From NCBI GenBank assembly GCA_946482385.1, contig CAMLRI010000045.1, positions 1 to 9,329 on the forward strand: a stretch of DNA of 9,329 bases. The letters run 5' to 3'. The notes beneath the pieces are model-generated. The model saw only the letters and a program-made list of their open reading frames with translations. It ran no database searches and was not told the origin of the DNA. Position numbers and translations under genes: made by a program. Positions 1 through 6,316 of this stretch are shown here, one piece after another. The first letter of the stretch is position 1. The number at the start of each line of letters is the position of its first letter. This DNA is from an uncultured Cellvibrio sp. GTDB lineage: Bacteria > Pseudomonadota > Gammaproteobacteria > Pseudomonadales > Cellvibrionaceae.

Positions 1-359
1 GAGGCGTGGAATACGCGCACCATGGCGTTATCCAGCGGCACCACGGTAACTGTGGCGCTGGCGCTGCGGCGGGTGTCGCGCTGGCTGGTAGCCATCACTG
101 TGTAGGTGCCAGGGGTACTGGGGGCGGTGTAAACGCCAGAGGCATTGATGCTGCCGCCATTGGCTTCAACCACCGACCAGGTGACCGCCGTGTTGGAGCT
201 GCCAGTTACGCTGGCGGTGAAGCTTTGCGTCATACCCACTTTTACCGTGGCGCTGGTGGGGGAAATACTGACATTGATCGGTTTTTTATCGTCGTCGCCG
301 CCGCAGGCTACTAACACCAGGCTAACGAGGGCGACCAGTAACAGCTTTATCTGTTTCAT
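1..359 (-). CDS. Ig-like domain lipoprotein, N-terminal part (cut by window edge)
   Basis: The reading frame opens with an ATG at 359 behind a strong AGGAAAGGAA ribosome site and runs off the left edge, so about 119 residues are visible. The product starts MKQIKLLLVALVSLVLVACG: two lysines, a hydrophobic stretch, and a lipobox LVAC with the lipidated Cys at about residue 19, followed by GGDDDKK. Asp after the Cys region and a charged linker suggest an exported, membrane-anchored lipoprotein. Residues about 28-107 have the pattern of a bacterial Ig-like (Big_2-type) domain: ISPTSATVKVG, then TWSV, then ASGVYTAPSTPGTYTV, ending in ATVTVV. The last visible residues, VRVFHA, resemble the opening of DUF4397 domains (VRVVHASPDAP type); this is only a hint because the rest is outside. 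It is transcribed away from the ECF sigma gene at 607 and may be controlled by it. Lipoprotein and Ig-like calls are firm; its function is unknown. Confidence 0.8.
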   Translation of the reverse strand, partial: MKQIKLLLVALVSLVLVACGGDDDKKPINVSISPTSATVKVGMTQSFTASVTGSSNTAVTWSVVEANGGSINASGVYTAPSTPGTYTVMATSQRDTRRSASATVTVVPLDNAMVRVFHA

Positions 360-431
360 GTTCCTTTCCTCGAATATGTGACCGAATAGATCCGGGCGCA
401 AAACCCGGTCTGTGATGATTAACAGCGGGTT

Positions 432-462
432 GCTCTACGCAGCGGTTAAAAAATTCGGATCA
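432..462 (-). promoter_or_regulatory. Candidate ECF (RpoE/ChrR-type) promoter for the lipoprotein gene
   Basis: On the minus strand TGATCC (462-457) is followed after 19 bases by TAGAGC (437-432), pointing at the lipoprotein start about 70 bases downstream. TGATCC is the -35 element I recall for the RpoE/ChrR-type ECF group (Rhodobacter type, TGATCC about 18 bases before a TA-rich -10). The spacer is one base longer than in the plus-strand copy at 531-560, so this is the weaker of the two candidates. Confidence 0.4.
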
Positions 463-530
463 ATTCCCGGCGGGGGAAAAGCAGCACTTGCCAAAAATGT
501 CGCAAAAATCTGCAACCGCTGTTAGCCGGT

Positions 531-560
531 TGATCCAGGGGCGCCGGGGCTGCGTATTCT
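531..560 (+). promoter_or_regulatory. Candidate autoregulatory ECF promoter upstream of the sigma factor operon
   Basis: TGATCC at 531-536, a spacer of exactly 18 bases, then TATTCT at 555-560, about 46 bases before the sigma factor start at 607. The -35 hexamer matches the TGATCC element remembered for RpoE promoters of the ECF/ChrR group, which normally activate their own rpoE-chrR operon. The -10 keeps only the TA start of the remembered TAAGA, so the match rests mostly on the -35 and the spacing. Confidence 0.55.
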
Positions 561-606
561 GAAGTGCTGGAAAAACCACCCGCCGCTACACATACTGGAT
601 GCACCC

Positions 607-1224
607 ATGACGAGCGACATAAAGGCCAGGCCCGTGAATGAGCCACCACTAACACCCCCCGACGACAGCGCCGGCCGCAACTGGGCCGAGTGTTTGGCGC
701 GGGTTGCCCAAAGCAACGACCGCCAGGCCTTCCGCGAGCTGTACGAGCACTTTGCGCCGCGCATTAAGGCCTATGCCATTAACCAGGGTTTTAGCCAGCA
801 CGCCGAAGTGCTGGTGCAGGAAGTGATGACCAATGTGTGGCGCAACGCCGACAAGTATTCGCCGGAGCTGGCCGCAGTCGCCACCTGGATTTTTACCATT
901 GCGCGCAACCAGCGCATCGATATTTTGCGCAAGCTCAACCGCACCCGCGCCGAAGTGGTGATAGAAACCGAAGAGCTGTGGCAAATTCCCACCGAGGACA
1001 GCACGATTTTTTCGATCCAGAATTTATCCACCGAAAAATTTGTGCAGCACTCCATTGCGCAACTGCCGGAAGAGCAAATGATCGCCCTGCGCAAAGTGTA
1101 TTACGAAGGAAAAACCCACGAAGAAGTCGCGCAAGAATTACAGATTCCCCTCGGCACGGTTAAAGGCCGCATTCGTTTATCTCTGCAAAAATTGCGCGTT
1201 ATGTTTGAGGCAAAAGAGTTATGA
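607..1224 (+). CDS. rpoE: ECF RNA polymerase sigma factor, RpoE type partnered with ChrR
   Basis: A 205-residue sigma-70 family factor of the extracytoplasmic-function class. Region 2 covers about residues 35-105: the FRELYEHFAPRIKAYA helix, the EVMTNVW segment, and TWIFTIARNQRIDILRK, the region 2.3-2.4 segment that melts and reads the -10. Region 4 covers about 145-200: QLPEEQMIALRKVYYEGKTH, then EEVAQELQIPLGTVKGRIR, the helix-turn-helix that reads the -35. There is no sigma region 3, as expected for ECF factors. The first 27 residues are a low-similarity tail; GTG at 634 is a possible later start, but ATG 607 has a weak GGAT site in front. The stop overlaps the start of the anti-sigma gene (ATGA), so the two are translationally coupled. 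Family knowledge: with ChrR it responds to singlet oxygen and related stress. The exact trigger here is inferred. Confidence 0.93.
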   Translation: MTSDIKARPVNEPPLTPPDDSAGRNWAECLARVAQSNDRQAFRELYEHFAPRIKAYAINQGFSQHAEVLVQEVMTNVWRNADKYSPELAAVATWIFTIARNQRIDILRKLNRTRAEVVIETEELWQIPTEDSTIFSIQNLSTEKFVQHSIAQLPEEQMIALRKVYYEGKTHEEVAQELQIPLGTVKGRIRLSLQKLRVMFEAKEL

Positions 1225-1883
1225 GCGCCTTCCACCCGGATCACATGACCCTGATGAACTATGTCGCCGGCAACCTGAGCAGCGCCCAGGCCCTGGCGAT
1301 TCGGGTGCACCTGGGTTACTGCCACCAATGCCGCAGCCAGGCGCGGCAGCTCGCCCAAGTGGGCGGCGCCATGCTGGAAAAAATGACCCCCAGCAGCTGC
1401 GAAGCTGGCGATTTTGACGCGCTGATGGCCAAGCTGGACAGCGAGCCGCGCGCGCGCCAGGCAACAGCCGCAACAGCCAGGGCAACTGCCGACGAGGCCA
1501 ACCCCTTGCTGCGCTACCTGCCCAGCAACCTGAGCGATTTGCCCTGGCAGCGGCAAACCCGCGATATTTTTAAATTCGATTTAACCCCGCTGCTGGATTG
1601 CCCGGGGTTTCAGGTGGCGCTGCAAAAAATCCGCGCCGGCGCGGCTGTGCCCAACCACACTCACAAGGGCACGGAGTACACCCTGGTATTGCAGGGTGGT
1701 TTTTCCGACGAGCTGGGGGTTTATCACGAGGGGGATTTTATTGCGCGGGACGGCCATCACCAACACAGCCCTACCGCGCTGCAAAATGAAGATTGCATCT
1801 GCCTGACGGTATTGAGTGCGCCGCTGCAATTTACCGGCTGGCAGCGCATTTTTAATCCGTTTATGGCCTGGAGCTGGCGCTAG
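1221..1883 (+). CDS. chrR: ChrR-family zinc-binding anti-sigma factor with C-terminal cupin domain
   Basis: A 220-residue cytoplasmic anti-sigma factor that should hold the adjacent ECF sigma inactive until stress. The N-terminal zinc anti-sigma domain is complete: His5 (and His8), then His30, Cys34 and Cys37 in the HxxxCxxC pattern. A poorly conserved, Ala/Arg-rich linker lies at about 75-95. The C-terminal cupin domain (about 110-210) carries the second metal site as HTHKGTE (His146, His148, Glu152) and His182 in GHHQH. From memory of Rhodobacter ChrR, zinc ligands lie at H6/H31/C35/C38 and H141/H143/E147/H177. The spacing here agrees with a constant offset in each domain, and a Cys-x-Cys pair (192, 194) sits where that protein also has one. 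All signal-sensing positions I know of appear intact, so a functional stress switch is likely. The gene shares four bases with the sigma gene. Confidence 0.93.
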   Translation: MSAFHPDHMTLMNYVAGNLSSAQALAIRVHLGYCHQCRSQARQLAQVGGAMLEKMTPSSCEAGDFDALMAKLDSEPRARQATAATARATADEANPLLRYLPSNLSDLPWQRQTRDIFKFDLTPLLDCPGFQVALQKIRAGAAVPNHTHKGTEYTLVLQGGFSDELGVYHEGDFIARDGHHQHSPTALQNEDCICLTVLSAPLQFTGWQRIFNPFMAWSWR

Positions 1884-1908
1884 CTGGCTTAAACAGCCTG
1901 GCGCTAGC
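1874..1908. repeat. 11-base direct repeat at the convergent chrR/PilZ gene ends
   Basis: CTGGCGCTAGC occurs at 1874-1884 and again at 1898-1908. Each copy includes a stop codon: chrR TAG at 1881-1883 on plus, PilZ TAG at 1906-1904 on minus. GCTAGC is self-complementary, so the two copies can also pair as arms around an inner GGCT-TAAAC-AGCC hairpin. That could act as a weak two-way terminator, but no T-run follows on either strand. Confidence 0.45.
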
Positions 1909-2332
1909 GGGAGCGAATTTCCACTCCAGTTTTATCGAAATCGGCGGCGTATTTGTCAATCCACTCTTGCGCCGCTTCTTCGCTGGTTAACTGCCGGCCT
2001 TTTAATGCCAAACGCTGGCGATAGTCTTCAATGGAACACACCTGCTCCACCATGCGCGCGCGGTAGTATTCGTCGTCACTGGTAAAACGCACGCCCACTT
2101 CAAAGCCTTTGGGCTTGTGCTGGCGGCGCCACACCACCACCCCCTGCCCCTGGTATTCGGGGCGCACCTGGGGAATCCACAAATCCACTTTATCGCCCAC
2201 GCTCACCTGCTCCTGGGTAATTAAACACAGGCCGCCGGCGCTTAAATTGCGCAGGGTAACGCGCGATGAATCATAGGCGCGGGCGTGCAACTGCACGGGA
2301 ATGGAACTGGGGTGGCGAATATAGCTACGCAT
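1904..2332 (-). CDS. Small PilZ-domain protein (predicted cyclic-di-GMP receptor)
   Basis: About 142 residues from the ATG at 2332, which is preceded by AGGGA eight bases away. The frame extends upstream to a GTG at 2359, but that start has no comparable ribosome site. The PilZ domain occupies the N-terminal two thirds. The c-di-GMP-binding RxxxR is present as R2-S-Y-I-R6 at the very N-terminus, followed by the second motif NLSAGGL, an Asn variant of D/NxSxxG. The strands WIPQVRPEYQGQGVVVWRR and FEVGVRF complete the barrel. The C-terminal part (MVEQVCSIEDYRQRL, then EEAAQEWIDKYAADF) is predicted helical and resembles the tail seen in single-domain PilZ proteins of pseudomonads. There is no signal peptide or membrane segment, so it is cytosolic. 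Both binding motifs being intact predicts ligand binding; the downstream target cannot be told. It converges on chrR with 20 bases between. Confidence 0.9.
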   Translation of the reverse strand: MRSYIRHPSSIPVQLHARAYDSSRVTLRNLSAGGLCLITQEQVSVGDKVDLWIPQVRPEYQGQGVVVWRRQHKPKGFEVGVRFTSDDEYYRARMVEQVCSIEDYRQRLALKGRQLTSEEAAQEWIDKYAADFDKTGVEIRSR

Positions 2333-2552
2333 AAAGCAAATCCCTGTTGAAACCATCACTCACACTGGGTAAGGGCGAAAAAATAACGCCCTTTGTTATG
2401 AGTATAGGCAGGCGGTTTTTTGCAACTAAATCAATAAGCAATAAAAAAAGCGCGGCGAAATAATTAAAAAACTGCAACGCGCAATTGAATCTGTTGCCGC
2501 CACCCCCACTACTGAATTACCTATTACCCATACCCTTTATACGGGAACCCCT
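2333..2552. other. Divergent intergenic region between PilZ gene and trxC, with inverted repeats
   Basis: Two overlapping inverted repeats lie near the PilZ side. AAGGGCG (2371-2377) faces CGCCCTT (2387-2393) across a nine-base A-rich loop, and ATAAC (2383-2387) faces GTTAT (2395-2399). They could be an operator or a leader hairpin of the PilZ mRNA. A weak sigma-70 candidate towards trxC is TTGCAA (2420-2425), 16 bases, TAAAAA (2442-2447). The rest of 2400-2530 is AT-rich with no recognisable site. Confidence 0.3.
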
Positions 2553-2984
2553 ATGCTGCAACTCAACTGCCCCCACTGCTTCACCACCAATCGCCTGCCG
2601 CCGGAAAAACTGAGCGATACCCCTCTGTGCGGCAAATGCAAACGCCCACTGTTCAGCGGCAAGGTGCTGGAGCTTAACCCCGGCAACGTCGCCAACACCC
2701 TGGAGAAAAATGATATTCCGGTGCTGGTAGATTGCTGGGCCCCCTGGTGCGGCCCCTGCCAGCAATTTGCCCCGGTATTTGCCCAGGCGGCGCAGCAGCT
2801 GGAGCCGCGCCTGCGCTTGGCCAAACTCAATACCGAAGAGGTGCCGAGCATTGCCCAGCGCTGGGGCATTCGCAGTATTCCCACCCTGATTTTGTTCCAG
2901 CAGGGGCGCGAGCGGGCGCGCATTTCCGGCGCCCTGCCGCCGGCGCAGTTGCAGCAGTGGCTGCGCCAGCAGGGCGTTATCTAG
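2553..2984 (+). CDS. trxC: Thioredoxin 2 (zinc-containing thioredoxin)
   Basis: A 143-residue cytosolic disulfide reductase that keeps protein thiols reduced using electrons from thioredoxin reductase. The N-terminal zinc ribbon that separates TrxC from TrxA is complete: Cys6-P-H-Cys9 and Cys26-G-K-Cys29. The thioredoxin fold follows, with the redox motif W65-C66-G67-P68-C69 and the cis-proline Pro110 in IRSIPTLILF. Length fits the family (E. coli Trx2 is about 139). The start at 2553 is supported by GGGA about seven bases upstream and by the usual position of the first CxxC. One oddity is Cys61 in VDCWAPWCGPC, where the family usually has Phe or another hydrophobic residue, giving an extra thiol five residues before the active site. 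The gene stands alone, convergent with the phosphoesterase gene 11 bases away. In enterobacteria trxC is OxyR-induced; no clear OxyR site is seen here. Confidence 0.95.
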   Translation: MLQLNCPHCFTTNRLPPEKLSDTPLCGKCKRPLFSGKVLELNPGNVANTLEKNDIPVLVDCWAPWCGPCQQFAPVFAQAAQQLEPRLRLAKLNTEEVPSIAQRWGIRSIPTLILFQQGRERARISGALPPAQLQQWLRQQGVI

Positions 2985-2995
2985 CCGCTAACCGA

Positions 2996-4816
2996 TTAAT
3001 CCTTGGGCGCCAGCGTAAACACATCTTTAATTTCCCACTGCGCCTCAGGTTCGCCGGGGGCGGCAACCCACAGGGGAAAATCCCCTTGCGGATTTTTTAC
3101 CCACTGGCGCGGCACTTCGTCGGTGCCCCACACATAGCCGTGCAACTGGCCTTGCGCATCTATGCGGAAACGCACAAAACTTTTGTAGCCTTCATAGCCC
3201 AGGTGGGAAAAACCATTGTTGGGCAACAGCCCCAGGCGCGAGCAGATCGCAAAATAAATACCGGTTAGCAAACCGCCCAACACAAAGCCCAGGGGAAAGG
3301 CGATAAGCGCCAGCCACAGGTAGGTGCCTATACCGCCAAACCAGGCGGCGCCATAGTGCGACAACGCCTCTGCCAGCAGCGCCAGGCCGCTGCCCAGGCC
3401 AAACCCCAGCCGCGGCAACCAGCGCGAGCGCTCGTTGCTGATACCGGCAAACAGCAGCGCCAACAGCAGGCCGGGGATCCAACCCGTAGGCAGCGTGGCC
3501 GCCGCAAACAGCCCGCCCACTAATGCCGAATACATGGCATTGCCCTGCAACCAGGCCTGCAGGCGATGGCCTTTGCCTGCGCGCCCGGCGGGACGGAAGA
3601 GCGCGCGCCAACTCTGTTTCAGCAGCGCCACACTCTGCTGGGGCGAGGGATAAAACCGGCGCTGGTCGTACACCCGCTCTGCCGTCATGCAGTGCTGCTC
3701 GTCGATTCCCAGGCGCAACCGCTGCTGCAGGTCGGCTGTCATCGCCTGATCCTCATCGACACTGCTCAGCACCTTATCCTGGTTGGCAATGCGGCTGTGG
3801 GTGGGGTGCAAAAAGGCGCCGCCACCGCCGGCAATCACCAATAAATCCCGGGGCTGGTCGCCATCGGCCGAGGCCCATTCCCGAGCGTAATGGTGGATAT
3901 CCCCGGCAATGCGCAGCCGCACCTGGTAGCCGCCATCGCGCAAAAAAGCCTCGAAGCGCTGGTAGCGTTTGGGGTAGCCGGGGCGCGCGTGGTCGCCCAG
4001 GTCGCGGGTCCAGTAGGGTTCGGGGTAAAGCAGGATCAGCTTGTCCTGCGCGGTAATCTGCTGGCTGCGGAACAGCTGTTCAAAGGCGGCGTACTGCTGG
4101 CGGTCTATATCGCCCACCAGGGCAAAATCAAACCCCAGCAGCACCCAGTTGTGGGGTAGGCGCGCGGCAAAATAACTTTGCCGCTGCAGCTTGCGGGTGG
4201 CCAGGGGCGTGACATCCAGTTGGGTTTCGACCGAGGCCAGGGCCATATCGCCACGGGGCTCGCGGGCATCGACAAAATAGCGGTTGAAGGTGGAGATATT
4301 GTCGAACCAGTCATGGTTCTGGGGAATCGCCAGGGATGGCCGCAAACTGGCCGCCTCTTCCCGCGGCGGGCGCGCCTGGGGTGCGGCCGCTGTCCACATT
4401 TCGGTAAGGCGGTACTGGTACTCCTCCACACTGGCGCCCGGGTAAGCCAGGTCGCCGCCCAGCACCAGCAGCTCGCCCATGGGCATCTGCGCGGGCACAT
4501 CGGCCCCCGCCACGCCATCGCCGACGCGGCTTTGCAGCAGCGGCTTTTGCATCTCCCGCGCCACTGTGTAGGTGGCGTTGCCGCCATCGCCGGTATCCGA
4601 CACAAAATCCCACCAAAAATCCTCCCCCTGGGGCGCCTGATCCAGGTGGATTAATTCCAAACCCTGGGGATACATCTCGCGCCGGTCGAGGTTGCGAATC
4701 TGGTCGCCGGTAGAGGCCATTTCGCGCAGCGAGCGCCACAGCACCGGCGGGTTATACCAGGCAATGGGCCAGCGGCGGTGGGGCGGGCGATTTTTGCCAA
4801 ATACATAATCAGACAT
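2996..4816 (-). CDS. Membrane-anchored calcineurin-like metallophosphoesterase
   Basis: About 606 residues from ATG 4816, chosen because AAGGAG lies six bases before it; a TTG two codons earlier is unlikely. Residues below follow this start. The N-terminal half (about 55-340) is a metallophosphoesterase: SDTGD at about 73-77 for the first metal site, GGDLAYPG at about 120-127, QNHDW at about 167-171, and GDIHHYAR near 306-313, then an AGGGGAFLHP loop. The usual GNHD is here PQNHD, with Gln in place of Gly. Residues about 430-526 hold four or five hydrophobic segments with few charges, so the protein is membrane-bound, and a soluble C-terminal tail of about 75 residues follows. The domain order matches a family of large bacterial predicted phosphohydrolases whose substrate I do not know. 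It lies 35 bases behind the fatty acid hydroxylase gene on the same strand, hinting at a lipid or head-group substrate, which is inference. Confidence 0.85.
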   Translation of the reverse strand: MSDYVFGKNRPPHRRWPIAWYNPPVLWRSLREMASTGDQIRNLDRREMYPQGLELIHLDQAPQGEDFWWDFVSDTGDGGNATYTVAREMQKPLLQSRVGDGVAGADVPAQMPMGELLVLGGDLAYPGASVEEYQYRLTEMWTAAAPQARPPREEAASLRPSLAIPQNHDWFDNISTFNRYFVDAREPRGDMALASVETQLDVTPLATRKLQRQSYFAARLPHNWVLLGFDFALVGDIDRQQYAAFEQLFRSQQITAQDKLILLYPEPYWTRDLGDHARPGYPKRYQRFEAFLRDGGYQVRLRIAGDIHHYAREWASADGDQPRDLLVIAGGGGAFLHPTHSRIANQDKVLSSVDEDQAMTADLQQRLRLGIDEQHCMTAERVYDQRRFYPSPQQSVALLKQSWRALFRPAGRAGKGHRLQAWLQGNAMYSALVGGLFAAATLPTGWIPGLLLALLFAGISNERSRWLPRLGFGLGSGLALLAEALSHYGAAWFGGIGTYLWLALIAFPLGFVLGGLLTGIYFAICSRLGLLPNNGFSHLGYEGYKSFVRFRIDAQGQLHGYVWGTDEVPRQWVKNPQGDFPLWVAAPGEPEAQWEIKDVFTLAPKD

Positions 4817-4851
4817 ACACAACTCCTTGCTGTTGAATTTATTAGATGAGG

Positions 4852-5637
4852 CTATTGCCCGAGTTTCTTCCGCCAGCGTTTAACATTGGCCGTAAAAGGG
4901 TAAAGCAACTGCCCCATCACACTGCGCGGCAAACGCACCGTGGTGCCATAATCGGCGGGCCAGTGCTCTTTGGGGAAATGATAAGTGCCAAACAATTTAT
5001 CGAACAAAATAGTGTGGGCCGAGTAGTTGGTATCTATCGCCGGCTTTTCCGAGCTGTGGTGCCAGTGGTGAAATTGCGGCGTCACAAAAATATATTTCAG
5101 CGGGCCAAAGGGAATAGCCACATTGCAGTGAATCAAAATCGCCTGGAGCGCGGCAAAGGCCACATAAATATTCAAGGCCTGCTCATCCGCCCCCAACAAA
5201 TACAGCGGAATCATCACTGTGGCGCGCTCGGAAAACACCTGAATAAAATGCCCGCGCGAACCGGCCAACCAATCCAAATGCTCAATCGAGTGATGCACCG
5301 CGTGTATCGGCCACAGGCCATGCACCTCGTGAAACGCGCGATGTTCCCAATAGAGCACAAAATCGGCGCAGACAATAATCAACCCCACCTGCACCAACAC
5401 CGGCAAAGACTGCACCGCCGCCTGCACCCCGGAGCTCAGTGCCCAATCAAAATGGCTGGCGTGGTAGTTGGCAAAAATTAAAATGGCCGAAATCGCCAAA
5501 TGATTAAAGCAAAAATAAAATAAATCCACGCCCCACTCGGGGCGCATAATCAACTGCCCCTTGTGCATGGGAATTAATTTTTCCAAAGCCATAAACACAA
5601 AAACCGAGGCCAAAAACGCCAGAATCAACCAATCCAC
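4852..5637 (-). CDS. Fatty acid hydroxylase / sterol desaturase superfamily membrane enzyme
   Basis: A 261-residue integral membrane di-iron oxygenase. The histidine motifs of the superfamily are all present: HRAFH (99-103), HAVHH (112-116) and FHHWHH (190-194, read as HxxHH), along with His130. Hydrophobic segments lie at about 3-20, 38-58, 78-97 and 140-170. Family members insert oxygen or a double bond into sterols, fatty acids, ether lipids or carotenoids using O2; the substrate here is not evident. The frame opens only at GTG 5637, inside the end of the upstream gene (13-base overlap), with no good ribosome site. Later ATG codons (residues 16, 24, 31) also lack one. Reading across with one extra G in the GGGG at 5637-5640 gives SLGVDWLILAF without a break, so this is probably the C-terminal part of one enzyme of about 390 residues split by a frameshift. 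Next gene downstream: the metallophosphoesterase. Confidence 0.88.
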   Translation of the reverse strand: MDWLILAFLASVFVFMALEKLIPMHKGQLIMRPEWGVDLFYFCFNHLAISAILIFANYHASHFDWALSSGVQAAVQSLPVLVQVGLIIVCADFVLYWEHRAFHEVHGLWPIHAVHHSIEHLDWLAGSRGHFIQVFSERATVMIPLYLLGADEQALNIYVAFAALQAILIHCNVAIPFGPLKYIFVTPQFHHWHHSSEKPAIDTNYSAHTILFDKLFGTYHFPKEHWPADYGTTVRLPRSVMGQLLYPFTANVKRWRKKLGQ

Positions 5638-6017
5638 CCCAGGGACAACTCGCGCGGCTCCACCGCCCCCACCGGAATCTGGTAACCGCCCAAGGCAAAA
5701 CCCACCAGAGTAAAACCAATCCCCAAGAGCGCGGGAATTTTGTAGCGCGCGCGGTTCAACACCAGCGCCAACACACCAAATCCCAGGGAAAAATACATGG
5801 CGTACTTCAGCAGCAGCTGCAACTGCTCGGCATCGTACACCCGGCGCAACTCCGCCGTGGTCAGGTAAGAGGGGTAGAGGTAAGCAAACACCGCCAGCAG
5901 GCTTAACGCCCCCAGCACCAGGGAAATAAATGCACTAATGCGCCCCTCACCCAACCGAAACTCCTGCGCCGGGTCCATCTCTACCTGGCGCTGTTTGTAT
6001 TGGTATTGCTGATCCAT
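5625..6017 (-). CDS. Small three-segment membrane protein, probable N-terminal part of the adjacent lipid hydroxylase
   Basis: About 130 residues from ATG 6017, preceded by TAGGAGA at seven bases. The frame also reads upstream through the tRNA-Phe gene, so longer starts are rejected. The first 28 residues are hydrophilic (MDQQYQYKQRQ, then PAQEFRLGEGR). Three hydrophobic segments follow at about 29-49, 70-88 and 94-112, with a short loop LTTAELRRVYDAEQ between the first two. It ends ELSLGWIG just after a run of four G, and the hydroxylase frame continues in the -1 frame (GVDWLILAF). The sequence has no catalytic motif of its own. Two readings are open: a separate small partner translated in a coupled way with the hydroxylase, or the N-terminal domain of one hydroxylase chain interrupted by a one-base deletion or joined by -1 slippage on GGGG. 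I favour the second. Confidence 0.75.
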   Translation of the reverse strand: MDQQYQYKQRQVEMDPAQEFRLGEGRISAFISLVLGALSLLAVFAYLYPSYLTTAELRRVYDAEQLQLLLKYAMYFSLGFGVLALVLNRARYKIPALLGIGFTLVGFALGGYQIPVGAVEPRELSLGWIG

Positions 6018-6168
6018 AACTAAATCTCCTATTTGATAAAAATAATGGCGCGACACAGCCTTCCATGCCGCCGATAAAACCATTGTCGATACGCAATTTG
6101 CAAACAACAATCCATTGACTGGCCCAGCTGGCAGCCAGCGCAAGATACATAGTGCCGAATAAAAACCA

Positions 6169-6204
6169 TAAAAAAACCCGAAGCTCTTGCGAACTTCGGG
6201 TTTT
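6169..6204 (-). terminator. Rho-independent terminator after tRNA-Phe
   Basis: On the minus strand AAAACCCGAAG (6204-6194) is followed by a ten-base loop and CTTCGGGTTTT (6183-6173), with the T-run continuing to 6170. It begins six bases after the CCA end of the tRNA, exactly where a tRNA transcript should stop. The A-run on one arm and T-run on the other could let it work in both directions. Confidence 0.9.
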
Positions 6205-6209
6205 AAAGA

Positions 6210-6285
6210 TGGTGCCCAGAGGCGGAATCGAACCACCGACACGAGGATTTTCAATCCACTGCTCTACCGACTGAGCTATCTGGGC
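6210..6285 (-). tRNA. tRNA-Phe (GAA anticodon)
   Basis: A 76-base minus-strand tRNA with an encoded CCA end (6212-6210). The acceptor arm GCCCAGA (6285-6279) pairs with TCTGGGC. The D-arm GCTCAGTCGGTAGAGC, the anticodon loop TTGAAAA with GAA, the short variable loop and the T-loop GGTTCGATTCC are all standard. It matches enterobacterial tRNA-Phe closely, with compensating changes in the acceptor stem (CCCAGA/TCTGGG in place of CCCGGA/TCCGGG). It has its own promoter upstream and terminator downstream and lies behind yggX, an arrangement also found in pseudomonads. Confidence 0.97.
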
Positions 6286-6316
6286 GTGTCGTCGCAGCAG
6301 GCTGCGAGAGGCGCGT

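Noticed and set aside
6..381. Plus-strand open frames opposite the lipoprotein
   Set aside because: The minus strand gives a clear lipoprotein signal and Ig-like domain; the plus-strand frames have no start signals and skewed composition.
3523..4056. Plus-strand open frame of 177 codons opposite the metallophosphoesterase
   Set aside because: Composition is rich in Arg, Ala, Gly and Pro with no domain; it is the GC-rich antisense of a well-supported gene.
4846..5481. Plus-strand open frame of 211 codons opposite the hydroxylase
   Set aside because: The opposite strand carries the complete histidine motifs; this frame is rich in His, Gln and Arg with no family resemblance.
5625..6254. A longer 209-residue version of the small membrane protein starting at 6254
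   Set aside because: Its first part would be read from the tRNA-Phe gene and its terminator. ATG 6017 has a clear TAGGAGA site and begins the conserved-looking portion.
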